DNA from: Nocardia aurantia
Lineage (GTDB): Bacteria; Actinomycetota; Actinomycetes; Mycobacteriales; Mycobacteriaceae
Assembly (NCBI RefSeq): GCF_009604425.1
Contig: NZ_WEGI01000006.1
Location: forward strand, 186,001-250,000
Length of the DNA stretch: 64,000 nt
Reading direction: 5' to 3'
Shown: positions 43,760-51,960 of the stretch, in pieces
Layout of the letters: every line of letters starts with the position of its first letter
Numbering within the stretch: position 1 is the stretch's first letter
The notes under the pieces: generated by a model
Told to the model about the DNA's origin: nothing
The model's database searches: none
Seen by the model: the letters and a program-made list of their open reading frames with translations, nothing else
Translations under genes and position numbers: made by a program

Positions 43760-44971
43760 ATGCCGAGGCCGAACTGGCAACTGCTTCCGGATCCGGAACC
43801 GCAGGAGCGTAGTTACTCGATCATCTCGGTGGACGACCATCTCACCGAGCCCGCCGACATCTTCGTGAAACGTTTCCCGGCGAAGCTGCGGGACCGGGCG
43901 CCGCAGGTCATCACGACGCCCGACGGCTCGGAGGCGTGGGTCTACCGGGACCGGCTCTATCGCGACAACGGGATGAGCGTGGTGGCCGGGCGCCCGCAGT
44001 CCGAGTGGAGCCTCGACCCGCTCAACTTCGACGAGATGCGCCGCGCCGCATGGGATGTGCATGCGCGGGTCCGGGACATGGATGTGGACGGCATCTGGGC
44101 GTCGCTGTGCTTCCCTTCCGGCGCTTGGGGTTTCACCGGCCGGGTGCTGTCGATGAACAACGACACCGAGGTCGGGCTCGCCGCGGTCCGGGCCTGGAAC
44201 AGCTGGATGCTCGAGGAATGGCACGGCGCGTATCCGGAGCGGTTCATCCCGATGCAGTTGCCGTGGTTCAAGGATCCGGTGCTCGCGGGCGAAGAAGTGC
44301 GCCGCAACGCCGAACTCGGCTTCACGTCGGTGTCGTTCCTGGAATCGCCGCATCTGCTCAAGCTGCCGCCGATCACCGACCACAAGCACTGGGAACCGTT
44401 CTTCAAGGCCTGCGAGGAGACCGAGACGGTTCTGTCCCTGCATTGCGGCGCAAGCGGTTTCGTGTTGCAGGGTTCGCCGGGCGGCGGGCTGAACGTGCAG
44501 ACCTCGCTGTTCCCGGCCGGCGCCTTCTGCGCCGCGATCGACTGGGTCTGGGCGGGCATCCCGGCGCGGTATCCCGATCTGAAGATCGCGCTCAGCGAGG
44601 GCGGCATCGGCTGGGTGCCGATGGCGATCAACCGCCTGGACTACGTGCTGGAACATTCGGGCGCGGGCACCGATTCGTGGCCGTACGACGTGACCCCGAG
44701 CGAGGCGTTGCGGCGCAACTTCTATTTCTGCATGCTCGACGACCCGGGCACGCTCGATCAGCGGCACATGATCGGCGTCGATCACATCATGTTCGAAACC
44801 GACTTCCCGCACGCCGATTCGACCTGGCCGAACTCACAGCAGTTGCTGCGCAAGCGGTTCGCCGACATCCCGCAGCACGAGGCCATGGCCATGGCGGGCG
44901 GCAATGCCGCCCGGATCTTCCGCCACCCGCTTCCGCAGGGCGACGCCTGGCCCGCCATTCCGGCACACTGA
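43760..44971 (+). CDS. Amidohydrolase-2 family hydrolase/decarboxylase, second copy
   Basis: 403 residues. The metal site begins VDDHLTEP (about 25-32), and IALSEGGIGWVPMAINRLDY and ETDFPHADSTWP mirror the paralogue at 10221-11501, with the same order of motifs and a 3' shortening of about 25 residues. The RBS GAGGAGAG precedes the ATG at 43760. The last codons, followed by the stop, are partly duplicated (24-bp direct repeat at 44951 and 44975). It stands alone with its own operator candidate. The reaction is unknown. Confidence 0.9.
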   Translation: MPRPNWQLLPDPEPQERSYSIISVDDHLTEPADIFVKRFPAKLRDRAPQVITTPDGSEAWVYRDRLYRDNGMSVVAGRPQSEWSLDPLNFDEMRRAAWDVHARVRDMDVDGIWASLCFPSGAWGFTGRVLSMNNDTEVGLAAVRAWNSWMLEEWHGAYPERFIPMQLPWFKDPVLAGEEVRRNAELGFTSVSFLESPHLLKLPPITDHKHWEPFFKACEETETVLSLHCGASGFVLQGSPGGGLNVQTSLFPAGAFCAAIDWVWAGIPARYPDLKIALSEGGIGWVPMAINRLDYVLEHSGAGTDSWPYDVTPSEALRRNFYFCMLDDPGTLDQRHMIGVDHIMFETDFPHADSTWPNSQQLLRKRFADIPQHEAMAMAGGNAARIFRHPLPQGDAWPAIPAH

Positions 44972-45019
44972 CGGCCCGCCGTTCCGGCACACTGACGCGC
45001 CGGCCGCCGGGCAGCCGTG

Positions 45020-45052
45020 GCCGGGCAGCCGTGATCGGCACGGCCGCCCGGC
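45020..45052. terminator. Convergent terminator
   Basis: Arms GCCGGGCAGCCGTG (45020-45033) and CACGGCCGCCCGGC (45039-45052) pair over 14 positions with one mismatch, between the convergent amidohydrolase and secreted-protein genes. Confidence 0.7.
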
Positions 45053-45065
45053 GACGGCACGCGGG

Positions 45066-46319
45066 TCACGCGCCCGGGCAGCTGCCGTCCCGCACGGCGG
45101 CGATCGTGCACAGGGTGGCGTGCGGGTAGTACGGCCCCATGACCGCGGCGGCCTCCTCGGACGTGCCGTCGACCGGCACGTTCTGCACCGCGTGCGGGAA
45201 CTCACCGGTAGGCAGCATGTTCCGGATCAGCATCGCCTCGGGCGTGGACGGGTGCCGGCTCGACGTCGGCACGAACGTCGCGCCGGGGATGGCCTCGATC
45301 TCGGCGCGCTGTGCCTCGGTGCCCACCACGTAGGTGTAGTCGCCGGCCGCGTCGAGCACGGTCTGTTCGTCGGTGCGGCAGCCGTTGTCGATCGCCCCGT
45401 CGGCGGCGGTGTCCACCACGACCGGTCCGGGCAGCACCGCGAGATTGGTACAGAACGAGAAGTACCGGACCTCGGCGCCGGATGTGGGCGGCCACACCAC
45501 CGGCTCGGTTCCGCCGGGTGTCTTCGGCGCCCGGCCGCGCACGACCATCACCCGGCCGTCGGCGGCGGGCGTGAAGGTGGCGGCCAGATAGGCGTTGTCG
45601 ACGTTGGGAAATGCGCCCGCGCCACTGGCCCGCCGGAATTCCGTTGTGCCGGAGGACTTGTCGCGCCGGCTGATACCGACCTCGCCGAGCGCCGACGTGA
45701 CGGTGCCCAGCAGTCCGTTCCCGTCGCCGACACACGATGCGAGCGTGCGGGTTCCGGCGCCATCACTGATCCGCACCTCGGGCGGGCGCACCGACGCGGC
45801 GTCACCGGCGGGCAGATACTCGCGAAAGATGAGGTAGCCCCGGCCGCTGGTCGCGCCGGCGGGCGACAAAGCCAGCGCGTTGGGCGCATTCGGATCGGTG
45901 GTGACGTTCACCGTGTAGGTTCCGGCGCCGCCCGGATGCTGCCACGGGTTGTCGGTGCCCGGATCCGGTGCGATCCGGTAGTCGGGCAACGCGGAAGCGA
46001 CTCCGCCGGTCGTGAAGCTGCTGAACCTGCCGTCGTAGGTGTTGAACGACATGTATCGCGCCCGCGGGAACTGCCCGGTCAGCGTGATCGTCGTCCCGGG
46101 CCGCACCTCGTAGGGCATGATCCAGTACCACGCACCGGTATCGGGCAGCGCGAAGTTCACCTGCCCGATCGTGCGCGGCGACAATTCACCCTGCCAGGCG
46201 CACTGCCCGGCCGGAGGTGCGGCCGGTTCGCCGGCCGCGGCGGTCGCGCCGATACCGACCCCGGTGACCGCGGCGACGGTGACACCGACGCTCAACACTG
46301 CGTTCAGGACGTCTCGCAC
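45066..46319 (-). CDS. Secreted hypothetical protein
   Basis: 417 residues starting at the GTG at 46319, chosen because AGGAGG lies 9 bases upstream. The N-terminus VRDVLNAVLSVGVTVAAVTG is a Sec-type signal, with cleavage likely after ATAAAG. The mature part has seven scattered Cys and the segments RARYMSFNTYDG and DYRIAPDPGTDNPWQ, which I recognise from uncharacterised secreted actinobacterial proteins (DUF1214-like pattern). No catalytic motif is evident. It ends near a terminator shared with the convergent amidohydrolase. Function unknown. Confidence 0.78.
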   Translation of the reverse strand: MRDVLNAVLSVGVTVAAVTGVGIGATAAAGEPAAPPAGQCAWQGELSPRTIGQVNFALPDTGAWYWIMPYEVRPGTTITLTGQFPRARYMSFNTYDGRFSSFTTGGVASALPDYRIAPDPGTDNPWQHPGGAGTYTVNVTTDPNAPNALALSPAGATSGRGYLIFREYLPAGDAASVRPPEVRISDGAGTRTLASCVGDGNGLLGTVTSALGEVGISRRDKSSGTTEFRRASGAGAFPNVDNAYLAATFTPAADGRVMVVRGRAPKTPGGTEPVVWPPTSGAEVRYFSFCTNLAVLPGPVVVDTAADGAIDNGCRTDEQTVLDAAGDYTYVVGTEAQRAEIEAIPGATFVPTSSRHPSTPEAMLIRNMLPTGEFPHAVQNVPVDGTSEEAAAVMGPYYPHATLCTIAAVRDGSCPGA

Positions 46320-46724
46320 GCGCCTGATCCTCCTCTGCTGCGCGGCTGCCGGAATGGCAGCGCCACAACAGAATATGAAGCGTCCCCGCCGGACGGGCCA
46401 CGGCCGCAACGAATCTGTCCGAATCCACACGAATCGGCATCGCGCCCCGGAACTCCGATCGCCCCCTCGGAACACAGCGGCGGCGCGCGCACCCGCCTGT
46501 TGGACGGCTTGCTACGGCCGGCGCCCAGATCGGAGTCGGCGGCTGGCTCGGTGAGCACCATAATGGCGCCCCAGCCCTGCTCGACCGCGGCGAGCACCCC
46601 GAAATTCGAGCACATCGCTCCGGCCTGACACCCCACGCCGGCACTCGAGCACGCGCCGGGCGAACAGCCGACGGCTCGCTACTGGCACGGCCGCCAGCGT
46701 CACCGAGCTCTAAAAACCGATCGG
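46320..46724. other. Gene-free interval upstream of secreted-protein gene
   Basis: 405 bp between the start of the secreted-protein gene and the stop of the GGDEF gene. I see no gene. The short palindrome ACCGATCGGT (46716-46725) touches the GGDEF stop codon. Promoter of the secreted-protein gene is expected here. Confidence 0.5.
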
Positions 46725-48044
46725 TCAATTTTCCGGACGCCCGTCACCTATCCGGTTCAGCACCCAGGTGTCGCGCCCGCTGGCCTTCGCCAGGTAGAGC
46801 CCGGTGTCCGCGTCATCGATCAGTTTCTCGGTGTCGACCTTGTCGATCGGGGTCAGGACCGCGCCGACGCTCGCCGAGATCGACAACGAGTCGTCCGCGC
46901 CGATCGGGATGGGCTCCCGCAGGGACGCGAGCGCGACGCCGGCCGCGTCGTTCACCCGCTCGGCATCGCACGGCGGCGAGAGCAGCACGACGAACTCGTC
47001 GCCGCCGATCCGGGACAGCATCACCGAGGGCGATGCCAGTGCGGCGTCGAGTCGCCGGCCGACCTCGATCAGCACCCGGTCGCCCACGTTGTGGCCGTAA
47101 CGATCGTTGATCATCTTGAACGAGTCCAGATCGATGAAGCACACGCCGAGGCTGGCCTCCGGCTCGGCCTCGTCGACGATGGCCTGCACCCGTTCCAGCA
47201 GGCACCGCCGATTGGGCATGCCGGTCAGCGAGTCGTGATGCGCCTGCCACTGCAGTTCCTCCTGCAGCGCGCGGCGCTCGGTGATGTCCTCGCCGACCGC
47301 GACGATGTACATGTCGAGCTCGGATTTGCCGTGCACCAGCGTCATGGTCCAGGACCCCCACGCGATCGTGCCGTCGGCGCGGCAGAATCGGCCCTCGAAA
47401 TGCGCGGTACCCTGCTTGCGTTTCATCAGCCGGGTGACGCACAGCCGTAACTTCTCCCGGTCACCGGCGGCCATGAAATCCAATCCGGACATTCCGATGA
47501 TGTCCTCCCGCGCCATTCCGACCATTCGCTCGGTGGTGGGATTCGCGTCGATGGTGATGCCGTCGACATCGTAGAGCGCGATCGCCACCGCGGCATTGTC
47601 GAAGACGACGTGGAAGAGTTCCTCGGCGGTCTGCAACCGGCTGGTGCGCGAGGCCAGCAGTTCGGTGGTGTACCCCCGGCTCAACTCCCCGGTCAGGGCG
47701 CCGAGCCGGCGGGTCGCTTCCGGGCCCGCCGACCGTTCCGCGAGGTCGACCAGCACCGACGAGGTCGGCCCCAGCACCGCCGGAGTGGTCAGCTGGGCAC
47801 GGGCCATCGCGACTCCGACGCGATGGCCCGGCTCCGGATCGAATCGGTCCGCCGACAGCGCGGCGTCCAGTTCGGCGATCCATCCGGCCATCCGATTCTC
47901 GATACCGTCCCAGGCAGTCGAGGGCAGCGGATGGCAGCCCGCAATGGCGGCCGACCATTTCCGCGCCGTTTCGATGACCTCACGACTGTCCACCGCGGGA
48001 GTACCTTCCTGCACGGCCGATCCGACAGAAACCGTCTCCACCAA
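46725..48044 (-). CDS. PAS-GGDEF diguanylate cyclase
   Basis: 439 residues. An N-terminal helical region (1-145) contains the pattern seen upstream of PAS domains in actinobacterial cyclases. A PAS/PAC domain follows (about 148-265, FHVVFDNAAVAIALYDVDG to AVGEDITERRALQEEL) and then GGDEF (about 270-430) with HHDSLTGMPNRRCL and the active motif RIGGDEFVVLL. The RxxD inhibitory site is not evident. It makes c-di-GMP and has no EAL partner. The start is the ATG at 48044. Confidence 0.93.
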   Translation of the reverse strand: MVETVSVGSAVQEGTPAVDSREVIETARKWSAAIAGCHPLPSTAWDGIENRMAGWIAELDAALSADRFDPEPGHRVGVAMARAQLTTPAVLGPTSSVLVDLAERSAGPEATRRLGALTGELSRGYTTELLASRTSRLQTAEELFHVVFDNAAVAIALYDVDGITIDANPTTERMVGMAREDIIGMSGLDFMAAGDREKLRLCVTRLMKRKQGTAHFEGRFCRADGTIAWGSWTMTLVHGKSELDMYIVAVGEDITERRALQEELQWQAHHDSLTGMPNRRCLLERVQAIVDEAEPEASLGVCFIDLDSFKMINDRYGHNVGDRVLIEVGRRLDAALASPSVMLSRIGGDEFVVLLSPPCDAERVNDAAGVALASLREPIPIGADDSLSISASVGAVLTPIDKVDTEKLIDDADTGLYLAKASGRDTWVLNRIGDGRPEN

Positions 48045-48127
48045 GCATACGAAATCCGCGAGGTCACCACGATATCGACCAATTACCTGCTTTCAATATC
48101 TTCGGTATCCATCTGCCTTCGGGAGAA

Positions 48128-49600
48128 TCACGATGCCGGAGCGGGCACCGCCTCCGTCGCCGGCGGCGACACCACCGGAGCCGCGCGGCGGGGCAGGGTC
48201 AGCGAGACGAGCAGCCCCAGCACCATGCCGGCCGCCGCGAGGATCACCGCGGTCCGGCTGCCGTCGGCCAGACTGCCGCGCAGCGCGTCACCGGATCGAT
48301 CCGGCAACCCGGAATCGGCGATCGCGATCAGGACCGCGAGGCCGATCGCGTTGCCGAGATTCAGTGTGGTCGAAGCCATTCCGTTGGCCACACCCTGCTC
48401 CTCGGGCGAAACGCCCACGGCCGACGCGATCCACATCGCCGTCCAGGTGATGCCCTGACCGACCCCGGACACGATCAGCCCCGGTACCGCGACCGACAGG
48501 GTGGCTCCGGTCGAGAAGCCAAGTGCCAGAACGCCCGTCCCGACCACACCGATCCCGAACCCGAGGAACAGGGTGGTGCGCGTGCCGAGCCGGGTGGTCA
48601 TCCGCTCCCCCAGTTGGGTGCCGGTGGCGATGGCGATCGACGGGATCAGGAACACCAGCCCGGTCCGCAGCGCCGAATACTGGTGCACGCTCTGGAACAG
48701 GACCGTCAGGAAGTACGGCAGCGCACCGAAGGTCGCCATGTAGATCGCGGTGGTCAGCACGCCGACGATGAGGCTGCGATTGCGGAACAGCCGAAACGGC
48801 ATGAGCGGATCGGCACTTCGCGCCTCCAGGGTGACGAAAGCCGCCAGCAGCACCGCCGCGAGCACGAACGCCCCGACGATCATCGGGTTCGACCAGCCCG
48901 TCTCCGGACCCTGCACCAGCGCGAACACGAGCAGCGTCGCGCCGCCGGTGGCCGTGACCGCGCCCGGGATGTCGAAGCGGCGCGACTCGTGCCCGCGCGG
49001 ATCGCGCGGGATGACGACGAGCGCGGCCAGCGCCACCGCCCCGGCCAGCGGGACGTTCACGAAGAACACCGCCGACCAGCCGAACGCCTGAGTGAGCACG
49101 CCGCCGAGCAGCGCGCCCACGGTGAGCCCGCTGGCCCCCGCGCCGCCCCAGGCCGCGAGTGCCCGATTGCGTTTGGGCCCTTCCTCGAACAGCGTATTGA
49201 TCAGCGACAGGGTGGACGGCAGCAGCAGCGCGCCGCCGAGGCCCTGCACCGCACGCGCCACGATGATGACCGCGGGTGTCGTCGCCAGGCCACCGGCCAG
49301 CGACGACACCGCGTACAGCGTGAGCGCGAGGACGAACATCCGGCGGCGGCCCAGCAGATCGGCGGCCCGGCCGCCCAGCAGCAGGAAGCCACCGGCGAAC
49401 ACCACGTAGGCGCTCACCACCCATTGCTGGGTCTGGTTCGAGAAGCCAAGGGCGCGACCGATATCCGGTAGCGCCACGTACACGATGTTGATGTCGAGGG
49501 AGAAGATCAGCTGCGCGAGCGCCAGCAGTGTGAGGGACAGACCCAGCCGCGGCGCGTGGCCGCCGGCGGTCTCCTGATGGGGAATGCGTGCGGTGGACAT
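48128..49600 (-). CDS. MFS multidrug efflux transporter, DHA2 (14-TM) type
   Basis: 490 residues with 14 predicted membrane segments. Motif A appears as GGRAADLLGRRRMF and the DHA2 signature near SLDINIVYVALPDIGRALGF (motif D1). The ATG at 49600 opens MSTARIPHQETAGG. A 17-bp motif shared with the ArsR and monooxygenase promoters lies at 49650-49666, upstream of this start. Probably exports the substrate or product of that system, or a toxic compound, by proton antiport. Confidence 0.93.
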   Translation of the reverse strand: MSTARIPHQETAGGHAPRLGLSLTLLALAQLIFSLDINIVYVALPDIGRALGFSNQTQQWVVSAYVVFAGGFLLLGGRAADLLGRRRMFVLALTLYAVSSLAGGLATTPAVIIVARAVQGLGGALLLPSTLSLINTLFEEGPKRNRALAAWGGAGASGLTVGALLGGVLTQAFGWSAVFFVNVPLAGAVALAALVVIPRDPRGHESRRFDIPGAVTATGGATLLVFALVQGPETGWSNPMIVGAFVLAAVLLAAFVTLEARSADPLMPFRLFRNRSLIVGVLTTAIYMATFGALPYFLTVLFQSVHQYSALRTGLVFLIPSIAIATGTQLGERMTTRLGTRTTLFLGFGIGVVGTGVLALGFSTGATLSVAVPGLIVSGVGQGITWTAMWIASAVGVSPEEQGVANGMASTTLNLGNAIGLAVLIAIADSGLPDRSGDALRGSLADGSRTAVILAAAGMVLGLLVSLTLPRRAAPVVSPPATEAVPAPAS

Positions 49601-49649
49601 ACGTTCTCGCGAACCTTTCGATCCAGGCAGGCGTCGTCGACTGCTCGAC

Positions 49650-49666
49650 TGTTTGATAGTTCGTAT
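49650..49666. promoter_or_regulatory. Shared 17-bp motif, copy 1 (efflux promoter)
   Basis: TGTTTGATAGTTCGTAT, fitting TGTYYRAYAGTWCGTAT. It lies 50 bp upstream of the efflux gene and 68 bp upstream of the OrfA-like gene, in their divergent promoter region. Confidence 0.6.
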
Positions 49667-49733
49667 GTTTCCGTACAATGGACCGAAGGGCAAGCGCCCG
49701 GGCAGTTCGAGTGCGAGCGGAGGCGATCGGGAC

Positions 49734-50015
49734 ATGGCAGGCCGGAAGCGGCATTCGCCCGAGGAGATCGTGAACAAGCTGCGCCGCGCGGAGGTACTGG
49801 CGGCGGCGGGCGCCTCTCGGAACCAGATCGCGGCGGAGCTGGAGGTATCGGTGGCGACCTTGTCCAACTGGCGCCGGCAGTACGCCGGCGCCGGACCCGA
49901 GACGAGCCGGGAACTCCAGCGGCTGCGGGAGCAGAATGCCCGGCTGGAGCGCCTGCTGATCGAGGCGGTGCTGGAGAAGGACGCGCTGCGCCGCGCGGTG
50001 GACGGCAGGTGGTGA
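49734..50015 (+). CDS. Orphan IS3 OrfA-like HTH protein
   Basis: 93 residues: KRHSPEEIVNKLRRAEVL, then an HTH (AAGASRNQIAAELEVSVATL), WRRQYAGAG and a leucine-zipper-like C-terminus (LQRLREQNARLERLLIEAVL), the layout of IS3-family OrfA. No OrfB integrase, no frameshift site and no flanking terminal inverted repeats are seen, so it is not a functional IS. A good RBS (GGAGG) precedes ATG 49734. It lies between the divergent efflux gene and the ArsR gene. It is an IS remnant or a domesticated DNA-binding protein. Confidence 0.8.
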   Translation: MAGRKRHSPEEIVNKLRRAEVLAAAGASRNQIAAELEVSVATLSNWRRQYAGAGPETSRELQRLREQNARLERLLIEAVLEKDALRRAVDGRW

Positions 50016-50029
50016 CCCGGCTCACCAGG

Positions 50030-50046
50030 TGTTCGACAGTACGTAT
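50030..50046. promoter_or_regulatory. Shared 17-bp motif, copy 2 (ArsR promoter)
   Basis: TGTTCGACAGTACGTAT, fitting TGTYYRAYAGTWCGTAT. It is 118 bp upstream of the arsR-type gene, suggesting autoregulation. Confidence 0.6.
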
Positions 50047-50163
50047 ATCCACTGATGATCGGCATATAGTGGTGGAAACCCGCTCGGCCGGGACCCTCGC
50101 GCCCCGGCCCGCACAGACCGGAAGGAGAGGGCGGCAGCACGCGCTGTGGGCCCGCGCCGTCGG

Positions 50164-50499
50164 ATGATCGCTCAGCACCCGGAACGGGACCAGATCCTGC
50201 TCGAGAACGTGTTGTCCGCACTGGGAAATCCCTTGCGGCTACAGATAGTACGAGTGCTCGCCGAGAGCGGCGAACGGTCCTGCGGCAGCATTCTCGACGG
50301 CCTCTCGAAATCCACGCTGACCCATCACTGGCGGGTGCTGCGCGACAGCGGCGTCATCTGGCAGCGGCCCGCCGGCCGGGAGAACCTGCTGTCGCTGCGG
50401 CGGGAGGATCTGGACGCGCGCTTCCCGGGCATGCTGGACGTCCTGCTCGCCGCCGCCGCGCGGAACGACCAGGGCGACAGTCACATCGCCGCACGCTGA
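50164..50499 (+). CDS. ArsR-family transcriptional regulator
   Basis: 111 residues. Winged helix: LSALGNPLRLQIVRVLAES, GLSKSTLTHHWRVLRDSGVI and the wing RPAGRENLLSLRREDL. No Cys pair for metal binding (only Cys in ERSCGS), so it belongs with the non-metal ArsR repressors of efflux pumps. ATG 50164 was chosen; GTG 50146 is possible and is farther from the RBS GGAAGGAG. It is the natural candidate to bind the shared 17-bp motif upstream of itself, the efflux gene and the monooxygenase operon. Confidence 0.9.
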   Translation: MIAQHPERDQILLENVLSALGNPLRLQIVRVLAESGERSCGSILDGLSKSTLTHHWRVLRDSGVIWQRPAGRENLLSLRREDLDARFPGMLDVLLAAAARNDQGDSHIAAR

Positions 50500-50535
50500 C
50501 CCGGAACATGCCCGCGCGCAGCGGGTTCGGCCTCC

Positions 50536-51402
50536 TCACGCACGCCGGGCGGCCACCGACACCCCTTCGAGGACCGACGCGCAGGTGAGCACGTCCGCCG
50601 CGGTGGGCGGTCGCCACATCGACCGGCCACGCAGGCCGGCCAGGAAGGCCCGCGTCGCATCCCCGGCCGCCTGCGGGGCGTGCCGTTCGACATCGGGGCC
50701 GACCGCCAGCAGACCGTCACGCAGGACGAGCCGGTCCCGGGTGCCGTCGACCCGCAGCCGCAGTCCGCCGGGACGGGTCGTCCAGCCGGCCGCCAGCGTG
50801 ACCGGCACCGCGCCCCAGTCGCACACCGCCACGCCCGACGAGTCGACCGCCATGCCCGCGGGCATACGGAACCGGGCGTCGCGCACCGCGATCGGCGCGT
50901 CCGGACGTAGCCAGAGCAGCAGATCGATCAGGTGGATACCGAGGTCGGCGAAGGCCCCGATGCCACCCCGGGCCGGGTCGAGCATCCAGGCGGCCGTACC
51001 CTCGAACATCCCGTCCGGCAGTCCCGGGTGGCCGAAACTCAGTCGCGCGCCGACGATCTCACCCAGCGCGCCGGTGGCCAGCACCGACCGCACCCGGTGC
51101 AACGCGGGCGCGCAACGCAGGAACATCGCGACGACCGCCGCGCCCGAGCCCACCGATGCGGTGAGGGCGGTGGTCTCCGCGAGGCTCGCCGCCAGTGGCT
51201 TCTCCACGAGGACAGGCAGATTCGCCGTCGCGGCGATCCGCAGCCATTCGCCGTGGCGAGCGGTCGTCGAGCAGATCACCGCGGCGTCGGCCTCGTCGAG
51301 TGTGTGGCACAGTTCGGCATCCGGGCACGCGGTGACGGCCGCGCGATGGTCGGCGGTGTGCACGTGTTCCGTGCCCAGCAGCGCGATTCGCAGCGGCCGC
51401 AC
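50536..51402 (-). CDS. Gfo/Idh/MocA-family oxidoreductase
   Basis: 288 residues. Rossmann N-terminus LRIALLGTEHVHTADH replaces the common GxGxxG by GTEHVH, a known variant. The catalytic EKP motif is in VLVEKPLA, followed by the substrate domain with GGIGAFADLGIHLIDLLLWL. Starts at GTG 51402 with AGGAGAGGAG upstream. Last gene of the monooxygenase operon, 32 bp after the flavin reductase. It probably oxidises a polyol, sugar or related product, but the substrate is unknown. Confidence 0.9.
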   Translation of the reverse strand: MRPLRIALLGTEHVHTADHRAAVTACPDAELCHTLDEADAAVICSTTARHGEWLRIAATANLPVLVEKPLAASLAETTALTASVGSGAAVVAMFLRCAPALHRVRSVLATGALGEIVGARLSFGHPGLPDGMFEGTAAWMLDPARGGIGAFADLGIHLIDLLLWLRPDAPIAVRDARFRMPAGMAVDSSGVAVCDWGAVPVTLAAGWTTRPGGLRLRVDGTRDRLVLRDGLLAVGPDVERHAPQAAGDATRAFLAGLRGRSMWRPPTAADVLTCASVLEGVSVAARRA

Positions 51403-51434
51403 TCGAATTCTCCTCTCCTGCGGGCTTTTCTGGA

Positions 51435-51926
51435 TCAGGTGTCGCCGTGGCGCCGGCCGGGCAGCGCGAAGCCACGGTCGACGTACACCAGCGGGGTCCG
51501 ATCGGCCACGTACGTCGCCACGACCCGGCCGATGAGGATGCTGTGATCGCCGCCGTCGACCACCTGGAACATCGCACAGGCCACCCGTGCGACCGCTTCG
51601 GGAATACCGGGCAGGCCGAGTTCCGCCGTCTCGGTGTCGCCCGCGCCGAACCGGTTGATACCGGAGGTGGCGAACCGCCGCGCGATCTCGGACTGCCCGT
51701 CGGCGAGCACGTTGACGAGGAAATGCCCGGCGCCCGTGAAGGCCTCGTGTGTGCTCGCCCGCTTGTCCAGGCAGACCAGCACCAGCGGCGGGCTCATCGA
51801 CAACGACCCGAACGAACTCGAGGTGAAGCCCCACCGCCGGCCACCGTGATCCACCGTGGTGGCCACGGTGACCGGGGCCGGCACCCTCGACATGACCCGG
51901 CGAAAGTCGTCCGCCGCGACCGTCAT
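51435..51926 (-). CDS. Flavin reductase (HsaB/HpaC type)
   Basis: 163 residues, flavin reductase-like domain protein: FRRVMSRVPAPVTVATTVD, then GFTSSSFGSLSMSPPLVLVCLDK and HFLVNVLADGQSEIARRFA, which form the FMN/FAD pocket. These small proteins reduce free flavin with NADH for a partner monooxygenase. The ATG at 51926 has GGAAGGGGGG upstream. It is in an operon with the acyl-CoA-dehydrogenase-like oxygenase (53077-54270), so the pair is a two-component flavin monooxygenase. Confidence 0.93.
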   Translation of the reverse strand: MTVAADDFRRVMSRVPAPVTVATTVDHGGRRWGFTSSSFGSLSMSPPLVLVCLDKRASTHEAFTGAGHFLVNVLADGQSEIARRFATSGINRFGAGDTETAELGLPGIPEAVARVACAMFQVVDGGDHSILIGRVVATYVADRTPLVYVDRGFALPGRRHGDT

Positions 51927-51960
51927 CGGTTCCCCCCTTCCGGGTGGGCGCTGCGCCGGG

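Noticed and set aside
44951..44998. 24-bp direct repeat at the end of the second amidohydrolase gene as a mobile-element target duplication
   Set aside because: The copies are adjacent with no insertion between them. Simple slippage explains it.
46716..46725. ACCGATCGGT palindrome as an operator
   Set aside because: It overlaps the stop codon of the GGDEF gene and is far from the promoter of the next gene. Ten bases may be chance.
49734..50015. Complete insertion sequence
   Set aside because: No OrfB, no terminal inverted repeats and no target duplication could be found around the OrfA-like gene.
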